This document shows positions 1 to 7,594 of a stretch of DNA of 64,000 bases, in pieces. The notes below the pieces were generated by a model. It did not search any database. It saw only the letters and a program-made list of their open reading frames with translations, and had not been told where the DNA came from. The position numbers and the translations under genes are program-made. Numbering within the stretch: the stretch's first letter is position 1; each line of letters opens with the position of its first letter. The stretch comes from Archaeoglobus veneficus SNP6. GTDB taxonomy: Archaea; Halobacteriota; Archaeoglobi; Archaeoglobales; Archaeoglobaceae. The stretch lies in the NCBI RefSeq assembly GCF_000194625.1, contig NC_015320.1, positions 186,001 through 250,000 on the forward strand, read 5' to 3'.

Positions 1-525
1 AGGGTTACGAAATCTGAGTTTATAGAAGGGGCGGGAGTAGAATTTTACAGAAAGGCAATTGAAATGGGACTCGAAGGCGTGATGGCCAAGCGTAAAAACA
101 GCACGTACCAGCCGGGAAAGAGGAGCGCCGCATGGGTCAAGATGAAGAAGCGAAAGACCCTCGACTGTATAATCGTCGGCTGGCTGGAGGGCGAGGGGGT
201 TAGAGAAGGGAAGTTCGGTTCCCTTGTTTTAGCCCTGAAATCAGGGGATAAACTCGTCCACGTTGGTCAGGTTGGCACAGGCTTCGAGTCCGACTTCATA
301 GACTGGTTCTACGAGAAGCTGAAGGAGATTGAAATTAGCAAGCCATGGTTCGAAGCAGAATTCAAGCGAAGAGTGCACTGGGTTAAGCCTGTGTATGTCT
401 GTGAGGTCGAGTTTCTCGAAGTTACTGAAGACGGAAAGTTAAGGGCTCCTGTCTTTCTGAGACTCAGGGATGATAAGGGGCCGGATGAGTGTACCGTTGA
501 GGGGCTTTATGGCTTGGTTGACTGA
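1..525 (+). CDS. ATP-dependent DNA ligase, C-terminal part
   Basis: The reading frame is open from base 1, so only the last 174 residues are visible. They cover the end of the adenylation domain and the OB-fold domain of a ligase that seals nicks through an enzyme-AMP intermediate. EGVMAK (visible residues 25-30) is nucleotidyltransferase motif IV and W45-V-K-M-K49 is motif V. The following GKFGSLVLAL and VGTGF segments are typical of short LigD-type ligases rather than the long archaeal replicative ligase. Whether further domains lie upstream cannot be seen. The next gene begins about 90 bases downstream with its own promoter. Confidence 0.85.
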   Translation, partial: RVTKSEFIEGAGVEFYRKAIEMGLEGVMAKRKNSTYQPGKRSAAWVKMKKRKTLDCIIVGWLEGEGVREGKFGSLVLALKSGDKLVHVGQVGTGFESDFIDWFYEKLKEIEISKPWFEAEFKRRVHWVKPVYVCEVEFLEVTEDGKLRAPVFLRLRDDKGPDECTVEGLYGLVD

Positions 526-616
526 TTTTATCGAAGAGTTGGCTTGGGAATAAGGGAGGAGGGATTGACAAGATTCCGGTAAACTTTATGTATTACATCA
601 TACTAAGTTGCATTAC

Positions 617-922
617 ATGAGAATGGTGACAACCTCCGTAAGGCTGCCCAAGGAACTGCTCGATGAGCTGGAGAAAATCAGCAGGGAAGAAGGAATTGAC
701 AAGGGAGCAATCATCAGGAAACTCCTAACGGAATCACTGAGAGAATACAGGGTAAAGAAGGCAATGGAGATGTACAGAGAAGGTAAGGTGTCTCTCTGGA
801 AAGCAGCGGAAATAGCTGGTATAACCTACAGAGAGGCTCTTGAACAGCTAAGGCTGAGGAACATTCCTTTCCGATACGACATTGAAGACCTCGAAGCTGA
901 CGTTCGCTGGGCGATGAAATGA
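617..922 (+). CDS. UPF0175-type antitoxin, ribbon-helix-helix N-terminus
   Basis: Small DNA-binding protein, probably the antitoxin of the PIN-like gene that follows. Residues 1-45 look like a ribbon-helix-helix (TTSVRLPKELLDELEKIS) and residues 50-80 (GKVSLWKAAEIAGI) are the helix-turn-helix characteristic of UPF0175. The first in-frame possibility is TTG at 608. ATG 617 is preferred because a TATA-like element (CTTTATGTA, 584-592) lies about 28 bases upstream, as for a leaderless archaeal transcript. It overlaps the next gene by four bases (ATGA), so the two are cotranscribed and probably coupled. UPF0175 with DUF3368 is a known archaeal toxin-antitoxin pairing; autoregulation is inferred. 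Confidence 0.8.
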   Translation: MRMVTTSVRLPKELLDELEKISREEGIDKGAIIRKLLTESLREYRVKKAMEMYREGKVSLWKAAEIAGITYREALEQLRLRNIPFRYDIEDLEADVRWAMK

Positions 923-1419
923 CCGCCGTTAGCAATGCTGGTCCACTTATTCACTTCGCTCAAATTGGCAGACTTTTTCTACTAAAGGATATCTTTGGTA
1001 GAATCATACTCCCCTCGCTTGTTAAGGTTGAAGTGGTTGATGCGGGTAAAAAGCTGGGTAAGCCGGATGCTTTTCTCATCGAAGGTGAAATCGGTAGGTG
1101 GATTGAGGTTTGCGATAACCCTGGGGGAGTGGAAGAGATTGCAAGCAGAGCGGGCATACATGCTGGAGAGGCTGCAGCAATCCTTGTTGCAAGAGAGAAG
1201 GGCCTGCCCGTCCTGCTCGACGACATCGCAGCTAGGAGGTTTGCTGCTGGCCTGAGATTGGAAATCGCTGGTAGCGTTGGTGTGCTGATTAAGGCTGTGA
1301 AGATGGGGCTGATAGCGAAGAATGAGGCAGTAGAGTCTCTTGAAAGTCTGTCTGAGGTTATGTGGATGAATGCCGTCGTTTTTGAGAGGGCCAGAAGGGT
1401 TATCGAGTCTATGGAGTGA
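919..1419 (+). CDS. DUF3368 PIN-like toxin
   Basis: A 166-residue PIN-like protein, the presumed ribonuclease toxin of the pair with the upstream antitoxin. The N-terminus SNAGPLIHF corresponds to the first acidic block of PIN domains, where DUF3368 proteins often carry SN in place of the acidic residue. Further acidic blocks are AGEAAAILVA and LLDDIAARR. The gene begins inside the antitoxin stop codon. RNA cleavage is inferred from the family; the asparagine at the first position leaves open whether this copy is catalytically active. Confidence 0.8.
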   Translation: MTAVSNAGPLIHFAQIGRLFLLKDIFGRIILPSLVKVEVVDAGKKLGKPDAFLIEGEIGRWIEVCDNPGGVEEIASRAGIHAGEAAAILVAREKGLPVLLDDIAARRFAAGLRLEIAGSVGVLIKAVKMGLIAKNEAVESLESLSEVMWMNAVVFERARRVIESME

Positions 1420-1477
1420 GCTGCGAGCATCCTAAAAACCACAAAAAGCTATAAACCAGGCTGTGCTAAAGTGATGC

Positions 1478-2575
1478 ATGGTTGGAAACACCTTCGGCCA
1501 CATCTTTCGCGTAACAACGTGGGGCGAAAGCCATGGGAAAGCTGTAGGCTGTGTCGTTGATGGCTGTCCTGCTGGCCTCGACATCAGCAGTGAGGTAATT
1601 CAGCGGGAGCTCGACAGGAGAAAACCGGGTGGGAGGCTTGCAACAAAGAGAAAAGAAGAAGACAAAGTCGAAATTCTATCTGGAGTTTTTGAAGGTAAAA
1701 CACTCGGCACACCAATATCCATGCTCATCTGGAATAAAGATGTGGATTCGAGGCCGTACGAAGAGATTAAGGACCTGCTCCGCCCGGGACACGCAGATTA
1801 CACGTATCTTGCGAAGTTCGGCATCAGAGACTGGCGTGGTGGTGGAAGAGCCTCAGCAAGAGAGACTGCTGCGAGAGTGGCAGCGGGAGCTATAGCGAAG
1901 CACCTCCTCGCAAGGTTTGGTGTGAAGGTTGGAGGATACGCGAAGGAAATCGCCGGCGTAAGCTGTAACGTTGATGGCATGAGTTTTGAGGAGATAGTCG
2001 AGAAGGCTGAGAAAAGCGATGTCAGATGTCCAGACAGCGAGGCTGCGAAGCTGATGGAGGAGCGCATCATCGAAGCGAGGAGGGAAGGCGACAGCGTTGG
2101 GGGTGTGGTGGAGGTAATCGTGAAAAATCCACCCGCTGGCTTGGGTGAACCCGTTTTCATGAAGCTCGACGCCTACATAGCCTATGCGGTCATGGGGATT
2201 CCTGCAGTGAAGGGTGTTGAGATAGGCGCCGGATTCGAAGCAGCGAGGATGAAAGGCAGCGAACACAACGACCCGATTGTGATAAAAAATGGTAGAATCG
2301 GATTTGCCACGAACAACGCCGGCGGAATCCTTGGTGGGGTATCAAACGGGGACGACATTATCGTCAGGGCTGCAATAAAGCCCACACCGTCCATTTCAAA
2401 GCCCCAGCGAACTGTAAATTTCAGGACGATGAAGGAAGAAGAGATAGTCGTTAAGGGCAGGCACGACCCGTGCATAGTGCCGAGAGCCGTGCCGGTGGTT
2501 GAGGCTATGGTCAGCCTTGCTATTGCTGACGCGATGATGCTTCAGGGTCTGATTCCGCGCTGCCTTCAGGGCTGA
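1478..2575 (+). CDS. aroC: Chorismate synthase
   Basis: Seventh enzyme of the shikimate pathway: it makes chorismate from 5-enolpyruvylshikimate-3-phosphate using reduced FMN. The 365-residue length is normal for the family. Signatures are WGESHGKAVG (residues 15-24), the RPGHADY motif near residue 103, GGGRASARET near 120, and the C-terminal RHDPCIVPRAVPVVEAM block. ATG 1478 is 26 bases downstream of a TATA-like box (AAGCTATAAACC, 1446-1457), fitting a leaderless message. Its 3' end runs 56 bases into the convergent HEAT-repeat gene. Confidence 0.96.
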   Translation: MVGNTFGHIFRVTTWGESHGKAVGCVVDGCPAGLDISSEVIQRELDRRKPGGRLATKRKEEDKVEILSGVFEGKTLGTPISMLIWNKDVDSRPYEEIKDLLRPGHADYTYLAKFGIRDWRGGGRASARETAARVAAGAIAKHLLARFGVKVGGYAKEIAGVSCNVDGMSFEEIVEKAEKSDVRCPDSEAAKLMEERIIEARREGDSVGGVVEVIVKNPPAGLGEPVFMKLDAYIAYAVMGIPAVKGVEIGAGFEAARMKGSEHNDPIVIKNGRIGFATNNAGGILGGVSNGDDIIVRAAIKPTPSISKPQRTVNFRTMKEEEIVVKGRHDPCIVPRAVPVVEAMVSLAIADAMMLQGLIPRCLQG

Positions 2576-3092
2576 ACGAGCTTAACGCAGCTTCGACCTC
2601 TCTTCTCTCACTTTCATCGAGAACCTTCATGCACCTCCTTAGAGCCTCGATGGCAACGTACTGTACGTAGGAACTCCTGTCTTTGAGCTTCTCGATCAGA
2701 GCCTTGTAGGTCTTCTTCGCAAACTCCGGGTTAACCTCTGCTATTCTCCCAGCAGCCTCTGCAGCTCTGTGTCTCACCCACGGACAGCCGTCTTTAAGCA
2801 ATTCGGTTATTCTCTCATCGGCAATGCCGAGCCTGCCGAGAGCTTCGGCTGCATGACCTCTAACCCACTCACATTCATCGTCGAGGGCGGATTGCAGCAG
2901 GGCTGAGAAGTCTGCGTAACCTTCTTCTGTCAGCTTTCCCATTGCATACACGGCCTTCTTTCTGACATTGCAATCCTCGCTCTCCATCAGTCGAGGAAGC
3001 TCACTTGCATAGCTTACGACTTTTCTCCACTCCTCCCTGTACCTTCTGCTTTCGATGTATTCTTGGAGATCTTTGCAAATTTTTGTGTGCAC
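2520..3092 (-). CDS. HEAT-repeat (PBS-lyase type) protein
   Basis: A 190-residue all-helical protein made of about five HEAT/PBS-lyase repeats. Recurrent units such as RGHAAEALGRLG, RHRAAEAAGRIA and QYVAIEALRRC are visible between residues 35 and 165. No catalytic motif is seen; such repeats usually act as protein-binding scaffolds, so no specific job is assigned. The start is GTG at 3092. The last 19 codons overlap the 3' end of aroC on the other strand, and the Ser/Glu-rich tail (SPEGSAESDPEASSRQQ) is encoded in that overlap, so it may be a late C-terminal extension. Confidence 0.75.
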   Translation of the reverse strand: MHTKICKDLQEYIESRRYREEWRKVVSYASELPRLMESEDCNVRKKAVYAMGKLTEEGYADFSALLQSALDDECEWVRGHAAEALGRLGIADERITELLKDGCPWVRHRAAEAAGRIAEVNPEFAKKTYKALIEKLKDRSSYVQYVAIEALRRCMKVLDESERREVEAALSSFSPEGSAESDPEASSRQQ

Positions 3093-3130
3093 GTGTTTTC
3101 AACGCTGGAACTGCATTAAAGTTCACCGAA

Positions 3131-3165
3131 AAACTTAAATATTATTGTAGCTAACAATTAGTTAG
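3131..3165 (+). promoter_or_regulatory. hsp20 promoter with HSR1-type operator
   Basis: A TATA-like element (AACTTAAATATT, about 3132-3143) is followed by the perfect inverted repeat CTAAC-AATTA-GTTAG at 3151-3165. This is an exact match to the CTAAC-N5-GTTAG operator described for the heat-shock repressor HSR1 of Archaeoglobus fulgidus (knowledge recalled, not searched). Its place between TATA box and gene is where bound protein would block initiation. Confidence 0.8.
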
Positions 3166-3206
3166 GATTTGTAGGTAAATGTACAAAAGTTAAGGAGGTG
3201 ATGGGG

Positions 3207-3647
3207 ATGAGACACTTTCTCGACCCGTTTGAGGAGCTGAGGAGAATGCATGACAGGCTGAACAGGATGTTTGAGGAGTTTGAGAGATTTAGCAGGCAGT
3301 TTGCTCCAGAGGAACTTGCGGTTCCTGCTGCGATGCCCGTGGACGTAATCGATGAGGGTGATAAGATCAAGGTTGTCGCAGACCTGCCAGGTTTCAACAA
3401 GGAGGACATCCAGATTTACGTTGAAGACGGAGACCTTGTAATCAGAGCTGAAAGGAAAGAGGAGAAGGAAGAGAGGGGCAAGGACTTCATAAGACAGGAG
3501 CGCAGGTACGGCGAGGTTTACAGGCGTGTGTCGCTACCTGCTGAAGTGAAGATCGAAGAAGCAAAGGCCAGCTACAACAACGGAGTGCTCGAAATAGTAC
3601 TGCCAAAGACCGAAAAGGCACAGAAGAAGGAGATTAAGATTGAGTAA
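3207..3647 (+). CDS. Small heat-shock protein, Hsp20/alpha-crystallin family
   Basis: ATP-independent chaperone that holds unfolding proteins in large oligomers. A roughly 45-residue helical N-terminal arm (FDPFEELRRMHDRL-like start) precedes an alpha-crystallin domain. VDVIDEGDKIKVVADLPGF begins the domain and YNNGVLEIVLPK is its conserved last strand. The protein ends in IKIE, which may serve as the C-terminal anchoring motif. GTG 3198, ATG 3201 and ATG 3207 are in frame. The Shine-Dalgarno AAGGAGGTG (3192-3200) includes the GTG and sits six bases before ATG 3207, which is therefore chosen. The HSR1-type operator upstream predicts heat induction. Unlike the HSR1 operon, no regulator or Cdc48 gene follows. 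Confidence 0.93.
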   Translation: MRHFLDPFEELRRMHDRLNRMFEEFERFSRQFAPEELAVPAAMPVDVIDEGDKIKVVADLPGFNKEDIQIYVEDGDLVIRAERKEEKEERGKDFIRQERRYGEVYRRVSLPAEVKIEEAKASYNNGVLEIVLPKTEKAQKKEIKIE

Positions 3648-3652
3648 CCCCA

Positions 3653-3669
3653 ATTTTTTGATTTTTTGT
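3653..3669 (+). terminator. T-rich terminator after hsp20
   Basis: Two runs of six T residues, 3654-3659 and 3662-3667, begin a few bases after the hsp20 stop codon. Archaeal RNA polymerase commonly terminates at such U-runs without a hairpin. The gene reads alone, so a terminator is expected here. Confidence 0.55.
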
Positions 3670-3854
3670 TCCGAAGTTTGTAACGATGGGAAAGTACCTC
3701 ATCACAACTCTTGTTTTCACACTCTTGAAAATAGCAAAGAAATCGGGAGGTGAGTTTACTAGGGCATGATGCCAGCAAGTTATTTTTCATCAACAATCGC
3801 CTCAAACCCAGTAAACCGAAACTTTGAAGTATCTGCCAGCTTTCCCCTTCATTC

Positions 3855-4721
3855 ATGCCTGATGCAAGATCATTCCTTGAAGTCATAAAACCCAAGCAAA
3901 CAACTCTTCTCATGGTCACGTGTGTCGTAGCATACACTATTGCCCTCAAACTATATCAGAAGCCTTTTTTACCCTCTCACTTCGCTGCGACCTTCACCGC
4001 GACGATTTTGGCGGTTGCTGGAACAACAGCACTCAACATGTGGCTTGACAGCGACATAGATGCGCTGATGTGCAGAACGAGGCACCGCCCCGTACCATCG
4101 GGTAGGCTCAGCCCCGTAGGCTGTGCTCTTTACGGCCTCGTCCTGTTCGTAGCAGGCTTCGGCCTTGGGCTTCTCGTAAATGCGTATCTTGCCTTGGTTT
4201 TGCTCCTTGGCCTCTTTTTCGACATAATCGTTTACACAATCATGCTAAAAAGGAAAAGTCCGTACTCCATCGTCCTCGGTGGTCTTGCAGGAGCGATGCC
4301 CTGTTTAGCAGGCTGGACGGCTGCTGCTGGCAGAATTGAGCTTGCAGGAATTCTTGCAGCGGCGATAATTCTTCTGTGGATTCCCGCCCACATCTGGTAC
4401 CTTTCAATGTACTTTGAGGAAGACTACCGCAACGCCCGCATCCCAATGCTACCCCTCGTAGTCGGTATGGAGCGCGCTTCATGGGCAATAGTGCTCAGCG
4501 TTGCGTTCATGCTTGTAACCGTTGCTGTTCTTTTCTTTGTCGCGCCCCTCAGCGTGCTTTACTTTGTGACTTCCACTGCCGTAGTTTCCTACTTCCTTTA
4601 CAGAGCCGTGAAATTTGCCCTCTCTCCAAGCAGGGAGAAGGCAAAACAGATGTACAAGCTCGCAAGCATAACACTCGGGGTCGTTTACCTCTCTATGCTC
4701 ATCGGGACAATATCGGGCTGA
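3855..4721 (+). CDS. ctaB: UbiA-family prenyltransferase, protoheme IX farnesyltransferase-like
   Basis: An integral membrane prenyltransferase of 288 residues with about eight or nine hydrophobic segments. The Mg/diphosphate-binding motif N61-x3-D65-x3-D69 is followed by RTRHRPVPSGRL, the pattern of heme O synthase (CtaB/CyoE) rather than of lipid-type UbiA enzymes. A second aspartate-rich segment, YFEEDYRNARIPMLP, also matches CtaB. It would add a farnesyl group to heme B in the membrane. No terminal oxidase or heme A synthase gene is next to it, so the physiological product is unknown. A different UbiA specificity is the main alternative. Confidence 0.82.
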   Translation: MPDARSFLEVIKPKQTTLLMVTCVVAYTIALKLYQKPFLPSHFAATFTATILAVAGTTALNMWLDSDIDALMCRTRHRPVPSGRLSPVGCALYGLVLFVAGFGLGLLVNAYLALVLLLGLFFDIIVYTIMLKRKSPYSIVLGGLAGAMPCLAGWTAAAGRIELAGILAAAIILLWIPAHIWYLSMYFEEDYRNARIPMLPLVVGMERASWAIVLSVAFMLVTVAVLFFVAPLSVLYFVTSTAVVSYFLYRAVKFALSPSREKAKQMYKLASITLGVVYLSMLIGTISG

Positions 4722-4780
4722 ATTACCATCAATCGATCTTATAAGGTTGAAGTAAGTTCTGCATAGGTTGTGAGAGGTGC

Positions 4781-5062
4781 ATGACTGCCGCAAGGGAGAG
4801 ACTTGGCAACTTTGAGAAGTTTGACAAGGTCGAACTGATTGGAATTGTTAGCTGTGGCGGCTGTCCAGGATACATTGTTCCAAAGCTGAAGCTCTTCAAC
4901 AAGTGGATAGACGGGTTCGATGAATATGACGTTGTCTTTATAGGAAACTGTATAAAAACCGCCATAAACCTCGGAGGATGCTCGCTTGACCTCGATAAGG
5001 TGGTTGAAACAGTCAAGAACCTTACAGGCAAAGAGGTCGTGGTGGGTACCCACCCTTGGTAA
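4781..5062 (+). CDS. CGGC-domain protein, short at the N-terminus
   Basis: A 93-residue protein with the VSCGGCPG block that defines the CGGC domain, a putative metal-binding domain of unknown function, followed by the family's VFIGNCIKTA and VVVGTHPW segments. ATG 4781 is the only start codon in the open frame. The frame is open back to 4751 and encodes three more cysteines in the CxxCxxC arrangement seen at this point in longer relatives, but it has no start codon there and a stop at 4748-4750. The usual first beta strand is missing. A TATA-like CTTATAAG lies at 4736-4743. The gene may be trimmed or slightly decayed. Confidence 0.65.
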   Translation: MTAARERLGNFEKFDKVELIGIVSCGGCPGYIVPKLKLFNKWIDGFDEYDVVFIGNCIKTAINLGGCSLDLDKVVETVKNLTGKEVVVGTHPW

Positions 5063-5131
5063 TTTTCTCCTTCCCTCATTTTTTACTTATCGAGGAAAGA
5101 AGTTATAATCGGAACGCATCAATGGTAACTC

Positions 5132-5617
5132 ATGATAAAGTTCAGTGAAGAAAAGAGGAAAAAGATTCTTGAAGACTGGCAGAAGCTTCTACTGGCAAAC
5201 TATCCAGTAGAGCCAGTAATTGAGATAACGGATTACATAGAGGAATGCACAAAAGCACTCCTCGGCTTCGTCGAAGCATACTATGAAGGTAGAGAGGTGG
5301 ATGTGGACGAGGCGGTGGACGATTTAATGAGGTTTCTCGCGACGGATAAAAATCTGACGCCGGGTGAGAGCATCGCCCAACTCCTGCACCTTAAAAAGCT
5401 ACTCCTCAAGACCTTTCCCGACATGACTATAGACGACTTTGTAAAGATAAGTAACGCAATTGATTCACTCGCATGCAAGGCCTTCAACAAATACATGGAG
5501 GCCAGAGAACACATATACAGCCTGAGGGTGAAGGAGAAGGATAAAACGATAGAGATGATGAGAAAGGCCATGGATCTTTACGAACAGTACTACGGACACC
5601 TGTCACTCGAGCCATGA
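5132..5617 (+). CDS. RsbRD N-terminal-like helical protein
   Basis: A 161-residue, almost entirely helical soluble protein. Its pattern (LTPGESIAQLLHLKKLLL, then IDSLACKAFNKYMEAREHIY) resembles the globin-like RsbRD_N sensor domain that recurs in sulfate-reducing prokaryotes. No output domain follows, so it would be a stand-alone sensor or partner protein. A TATA-like GTTATAAT (5102-5109) 23 bases before ATG 5132 suggests a leaderless transcript. Its end overlaps the phosphoesterase start by four bases (ATGA), making the two translationally linked. The family assignment is moderate and the ligand unknown. Confidence 0.6.
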   Translation: MIKFSEEKRKKILEDWQKLLLANYPVEPVIEITDYIEECTKALLGFVEAYYEGREVDVDEAVDDLMRFLATDKNLTPGESIAQLLHLKKLLLKTFPDMTIDDFVKISNAIDSLACKAFNKYMEAREHIYSLRVKEKDKTIEMMRKAMDLYEQYYGHLSLEP

Positions 5618-6051
5618 AGGTCGTTGCGGTTTCCGACACTCATATGGTTGAGCCTGAGTCAGTCCTGCGAAAGCTCGACGCAGACTTGATTATCCACGCC
5701 GGAGATTTCGTGTCCTACGACGTCTATTCTTTTCTTTCGCAGGAGTATGATGTTAGGGCCGTTCACGGAAACTGCGATGATGCGAAGCTCAAAAAAGAGC
5801 TTCCGGAAGTAACAGTTTTCGAAGTCGAAGGCGTCAGATTTGGCGTCAAGCACATGCCTGAAATGCCTGACTTCATGGACATCTATTACCTCGCGAGGGA
5901 ACTGGAAGTTGAGGTGATGGTATTTGGTCACATCCACGCATTCTACTTAAAGAGAGGAAAACCTACAATACTCTGTCCGGGAACTCTGAAAAGCGGTGTT
6001 TATGCTGAGATAGAACTACCATCACTTGACATCAGGAGGGTTGAGTTCTGA
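5614..6051 (+). CDS. YfcE/MJ0936-type metallophosphoesterase
   Basis: A 145-residue calcineurin-like phosphodiesterase. All metal-binding blocks are present: D8-x-H10, GD (30-31), GNCD (52-55), the KHMP histidine and the C-terminal GHIHAFY. The family hydrolyses phosphodiesters in vitro with Mn or Ni; the natural substrate is usually unknown. It starts inside the preceding gene's stop codon, and the MoaE gene follows after two bases, so all three are likely one operon. Confidence 0.88.
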   Translation: MKVVAVSDTHMVEPESVLRKLDADLIIHAGDFVSYDVYSFLSQEYDVRAVHGNCDDAKLKKELPEVTVFEVEGVRFGVKHMPEMPDFMDIYYLARELEVEVMVFGHIHAFYLKRGKPTILCPGTLKSGVYAEIELPSLDIRRVEF

Positions 6052-6053
6052 GG

Positions 6054-6671
6054 GTGCTCGTTTTGGGAAAGGACACTGAGAAGGGCGGAGAAGCTGAATG
6101 CATGGCTTCTGGCAGGGTAGCCATCGTCGAGAGAGATGGAGAGCTGATAAAAACAGATGTGGGTACCTTCAAGGCTGACAGAGTAAATTTGAAGAACGTC
6201 CTCGACTTTCTTGCAGACCTTGGCTACGACTGTGCCATACTCAAAGGATTCGACGATTTTGAAGCCAGCGAGTGGGAGACGCTGAAATCCCTCGTGGAGA
6301 AGGTAAAGCGGAGCGAGGGTAGCGAAAGGTGTGGGGCTATAGGAATCTTCGTCGGCTTCGTGAGGAAGATATCCGATGGTAAGGAAGTCGAAAGGCTGGA
6401 ATACGAGAAGTACGACGAACTTTACACAGAGAAGCTCATAGATATTGAGGAAAAACTCAAGAGTTATCCTGGAGTGGTGGAAGTTAAAATCCACCACAGG
6501 GATGGCATTTTAAAGCCGGGAGAGGACATTGTGTATGTTGTCATCATGGGGGGGCACAGAAAGGATGTGTGGAAACCCCTCGAGGACAGCATGGAGCTGA
6601 TAAAGAAAGAGCTGCCGATATGGAAGAAAGAGGTCTTTACCGACGGGGAGCACTGGGTTCACGACGGGTAG
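6054..6671 (+). CDS. moaE: Molybdopterin synthase catalytic subunit with partial MobB domain
   Basis: Transfers sulfur from MoaD thiocarboxylate to precursor Z to form molybdopterin. The MoaE part (about residues 92-205) is complete: GAIGIFVGFVR (94-104), HHRDG (147-151), GHRKDVW (167-173), K184-K185 and PIWKKE (188-193), which include the expected catalytic lysines. Residues 1-75 match the second half of MobB (GKDTEKGGEAE, then DCAILKGFDD), but the MobB P-loop half is absent. The GTG start at 6054 follows the phosphoesterase stop directly, and the frame is closed by a stop at 6042-6044, so the missing half is not hidden upstream. The MobB remnant cannot bind nucleotide as MobB does. Confidence 0.88.
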   Translation: MLVLGKDTEKGGEAECMASGRVAIVERDGELIKTDVGTFKADRVNLKNVLDFLADLGYDCAILKGFDDFEASEWETLKSLVEKVKRSEGSERCGAIGIFVGFVRKISDGKEVERLEYEKYDELYTEKLIDIEEKLKSYPGVVEVKIHHRDGILKPGEDIVYVVIMGGHRKDVWKPLEDSMELIKKELPIWKKEVFTDGEHWVHDG

Positions 6672-6691
6672 TACACAACAGAGATTGTAAT

Positions 6692-7420
6692 TCAGGAACG
6701 CAGGTAACCTTCGAGTATCTTTCTTACTTCTTCTCCCTCCTCTGCGTTTGAGGCAGTCGTAATTACCAGAACCTTCTGAACGCTCGCCCCATCGATTAGA
6801 ATTGCCCTTATGTTGCCCCTCTCGTCGCTCCTGTTGAGCTTCAACCTTACACCCCCTCCAGCAGCCGTGCCCTTTGCCTCTATAACTCCCGGGACAATCT
6901 TCTTTACGTACTCACATGTGGCAATCCTGTGAAGAAGCTTCGCTCCCTCTCTACCCCCTATTATTGTGGAATGTGCTCCTCCAATTTTATCCTCTGGCCT
7001 TGCGTCTATTCTCCGCAGAACGGTTTTCGCCCTCAAATGCCTTGAAATAGCGTCGCAGAACTCTTCAGGAGAGTTGAAGGTGTCTGTTGTTATTACCGAA
7101 ACCGGATGAATCGCTGTTCTCCTCACCCACTCGGCTGCATCGAGTATGGCTTTTCTGTCTGTTCCTGAAACGAAAACATCCTCAACTCTTTTCTCGTGCA
7201 TGCGTTCTGCAGCAAGCTCGAAGGCGTTTCTCCTCGAAATCTCAAACTCGTCCTCATACAGAGCTATTTTAAACGACTCATGCCCTCTTGCGGCTATGAA
7301 GAAAAGGTAAATATTACTACCATCGCAAAAAAGGCCGCATCCAAGGGCATTCCTCGTGTTGCAGACGAGACAGAACGCAGCAGGCGACACAAGTTCTGTC
7401 CCACAATTTCTGCATATCAT
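6692..7420 (-). CDS. DUF2103-like zinc-ribbon protein
   Basis: A 242-residue archaeal protein. The N-terminus carries a zinc ribbon (C3-x2-C6 and C17-x2-C20). The C-terminal 100 residues (GGAHSTIIGGREGAKLL and later GVRLKLNRSDERGN) match DUF2103, a domain of unknown function. An in-frame start further upstream would put the N-terminus inside the initiator tRNA gene, so ATG at 7420, which begins exactly at the zinc ribbon, is preferred. It is convergent with moaE and shares the upstream region with the tRNA. Function unknown. Confidence 0.72.
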   Translation of the reverse strand: MICRNCGTELVSPAAFCLVCNTRNALGCGLFCDGSNIYLFFIAARGHESFKIALYEDEFEISRRNAFELAAERMHEKRVEDVFVSGTDRKAILDAAEWVRRTAIHPVSVITTDTFNSPEEFCDAISRHLRAKTVLRRIDARPEDKIGGAHSTIIGGREGAKLLHRIATCEYVKKIVPGVIEAKGTAAGGGVRLKLNRSDERGNIRAILIDGASVQKVLVITTASNAEEGEEVRKILEGYLRS

Positions 7421-7447
7421 AGGGGAGGGTAGCGAAGGAAGGGCATA

Positions 7448-7522
7448 TAGCGGGGCGTGGATTTGAACCACGGATCTGCGGGTTATGAGCCCGCCGGGAT
7501 TACCTGGCTACCCCACCCCGCT
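7448..7522 (-). tRNA. Initiator tRNA-Met (CAT)
   Basis: A 75-base cloverleaf on the minus strand. The acceptor stem AGCGGGG pairs with CCCCGCT, the T arm is CGTGG-TTCAAAT-CCACG, and the anticodon stem-loop is GCGGG-CTCATAA-CCCGC with anticodon CAT. Three consecutive G-C pairs at the base of the anticodon stem mark it as the initiator rather than the elongator. No 3' CCA is encoded and no intron is visible. Confidence 0.95.
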
Positions 7523-7594
7523 TCAATTCATCATAATTCCACACGGTATTTAAACTTAATCCCCTGAAGGTTTGGGTGCAAAAAGTTTTTCAGC

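Noticed and set aside
7421-7471. Longer start for the DUF2103-like protein at 7471.
   Set aside because: It would place the N-terminus inside the initiator tRNA gene, while ATG 7420 begins exactly at the zinc ribbon.
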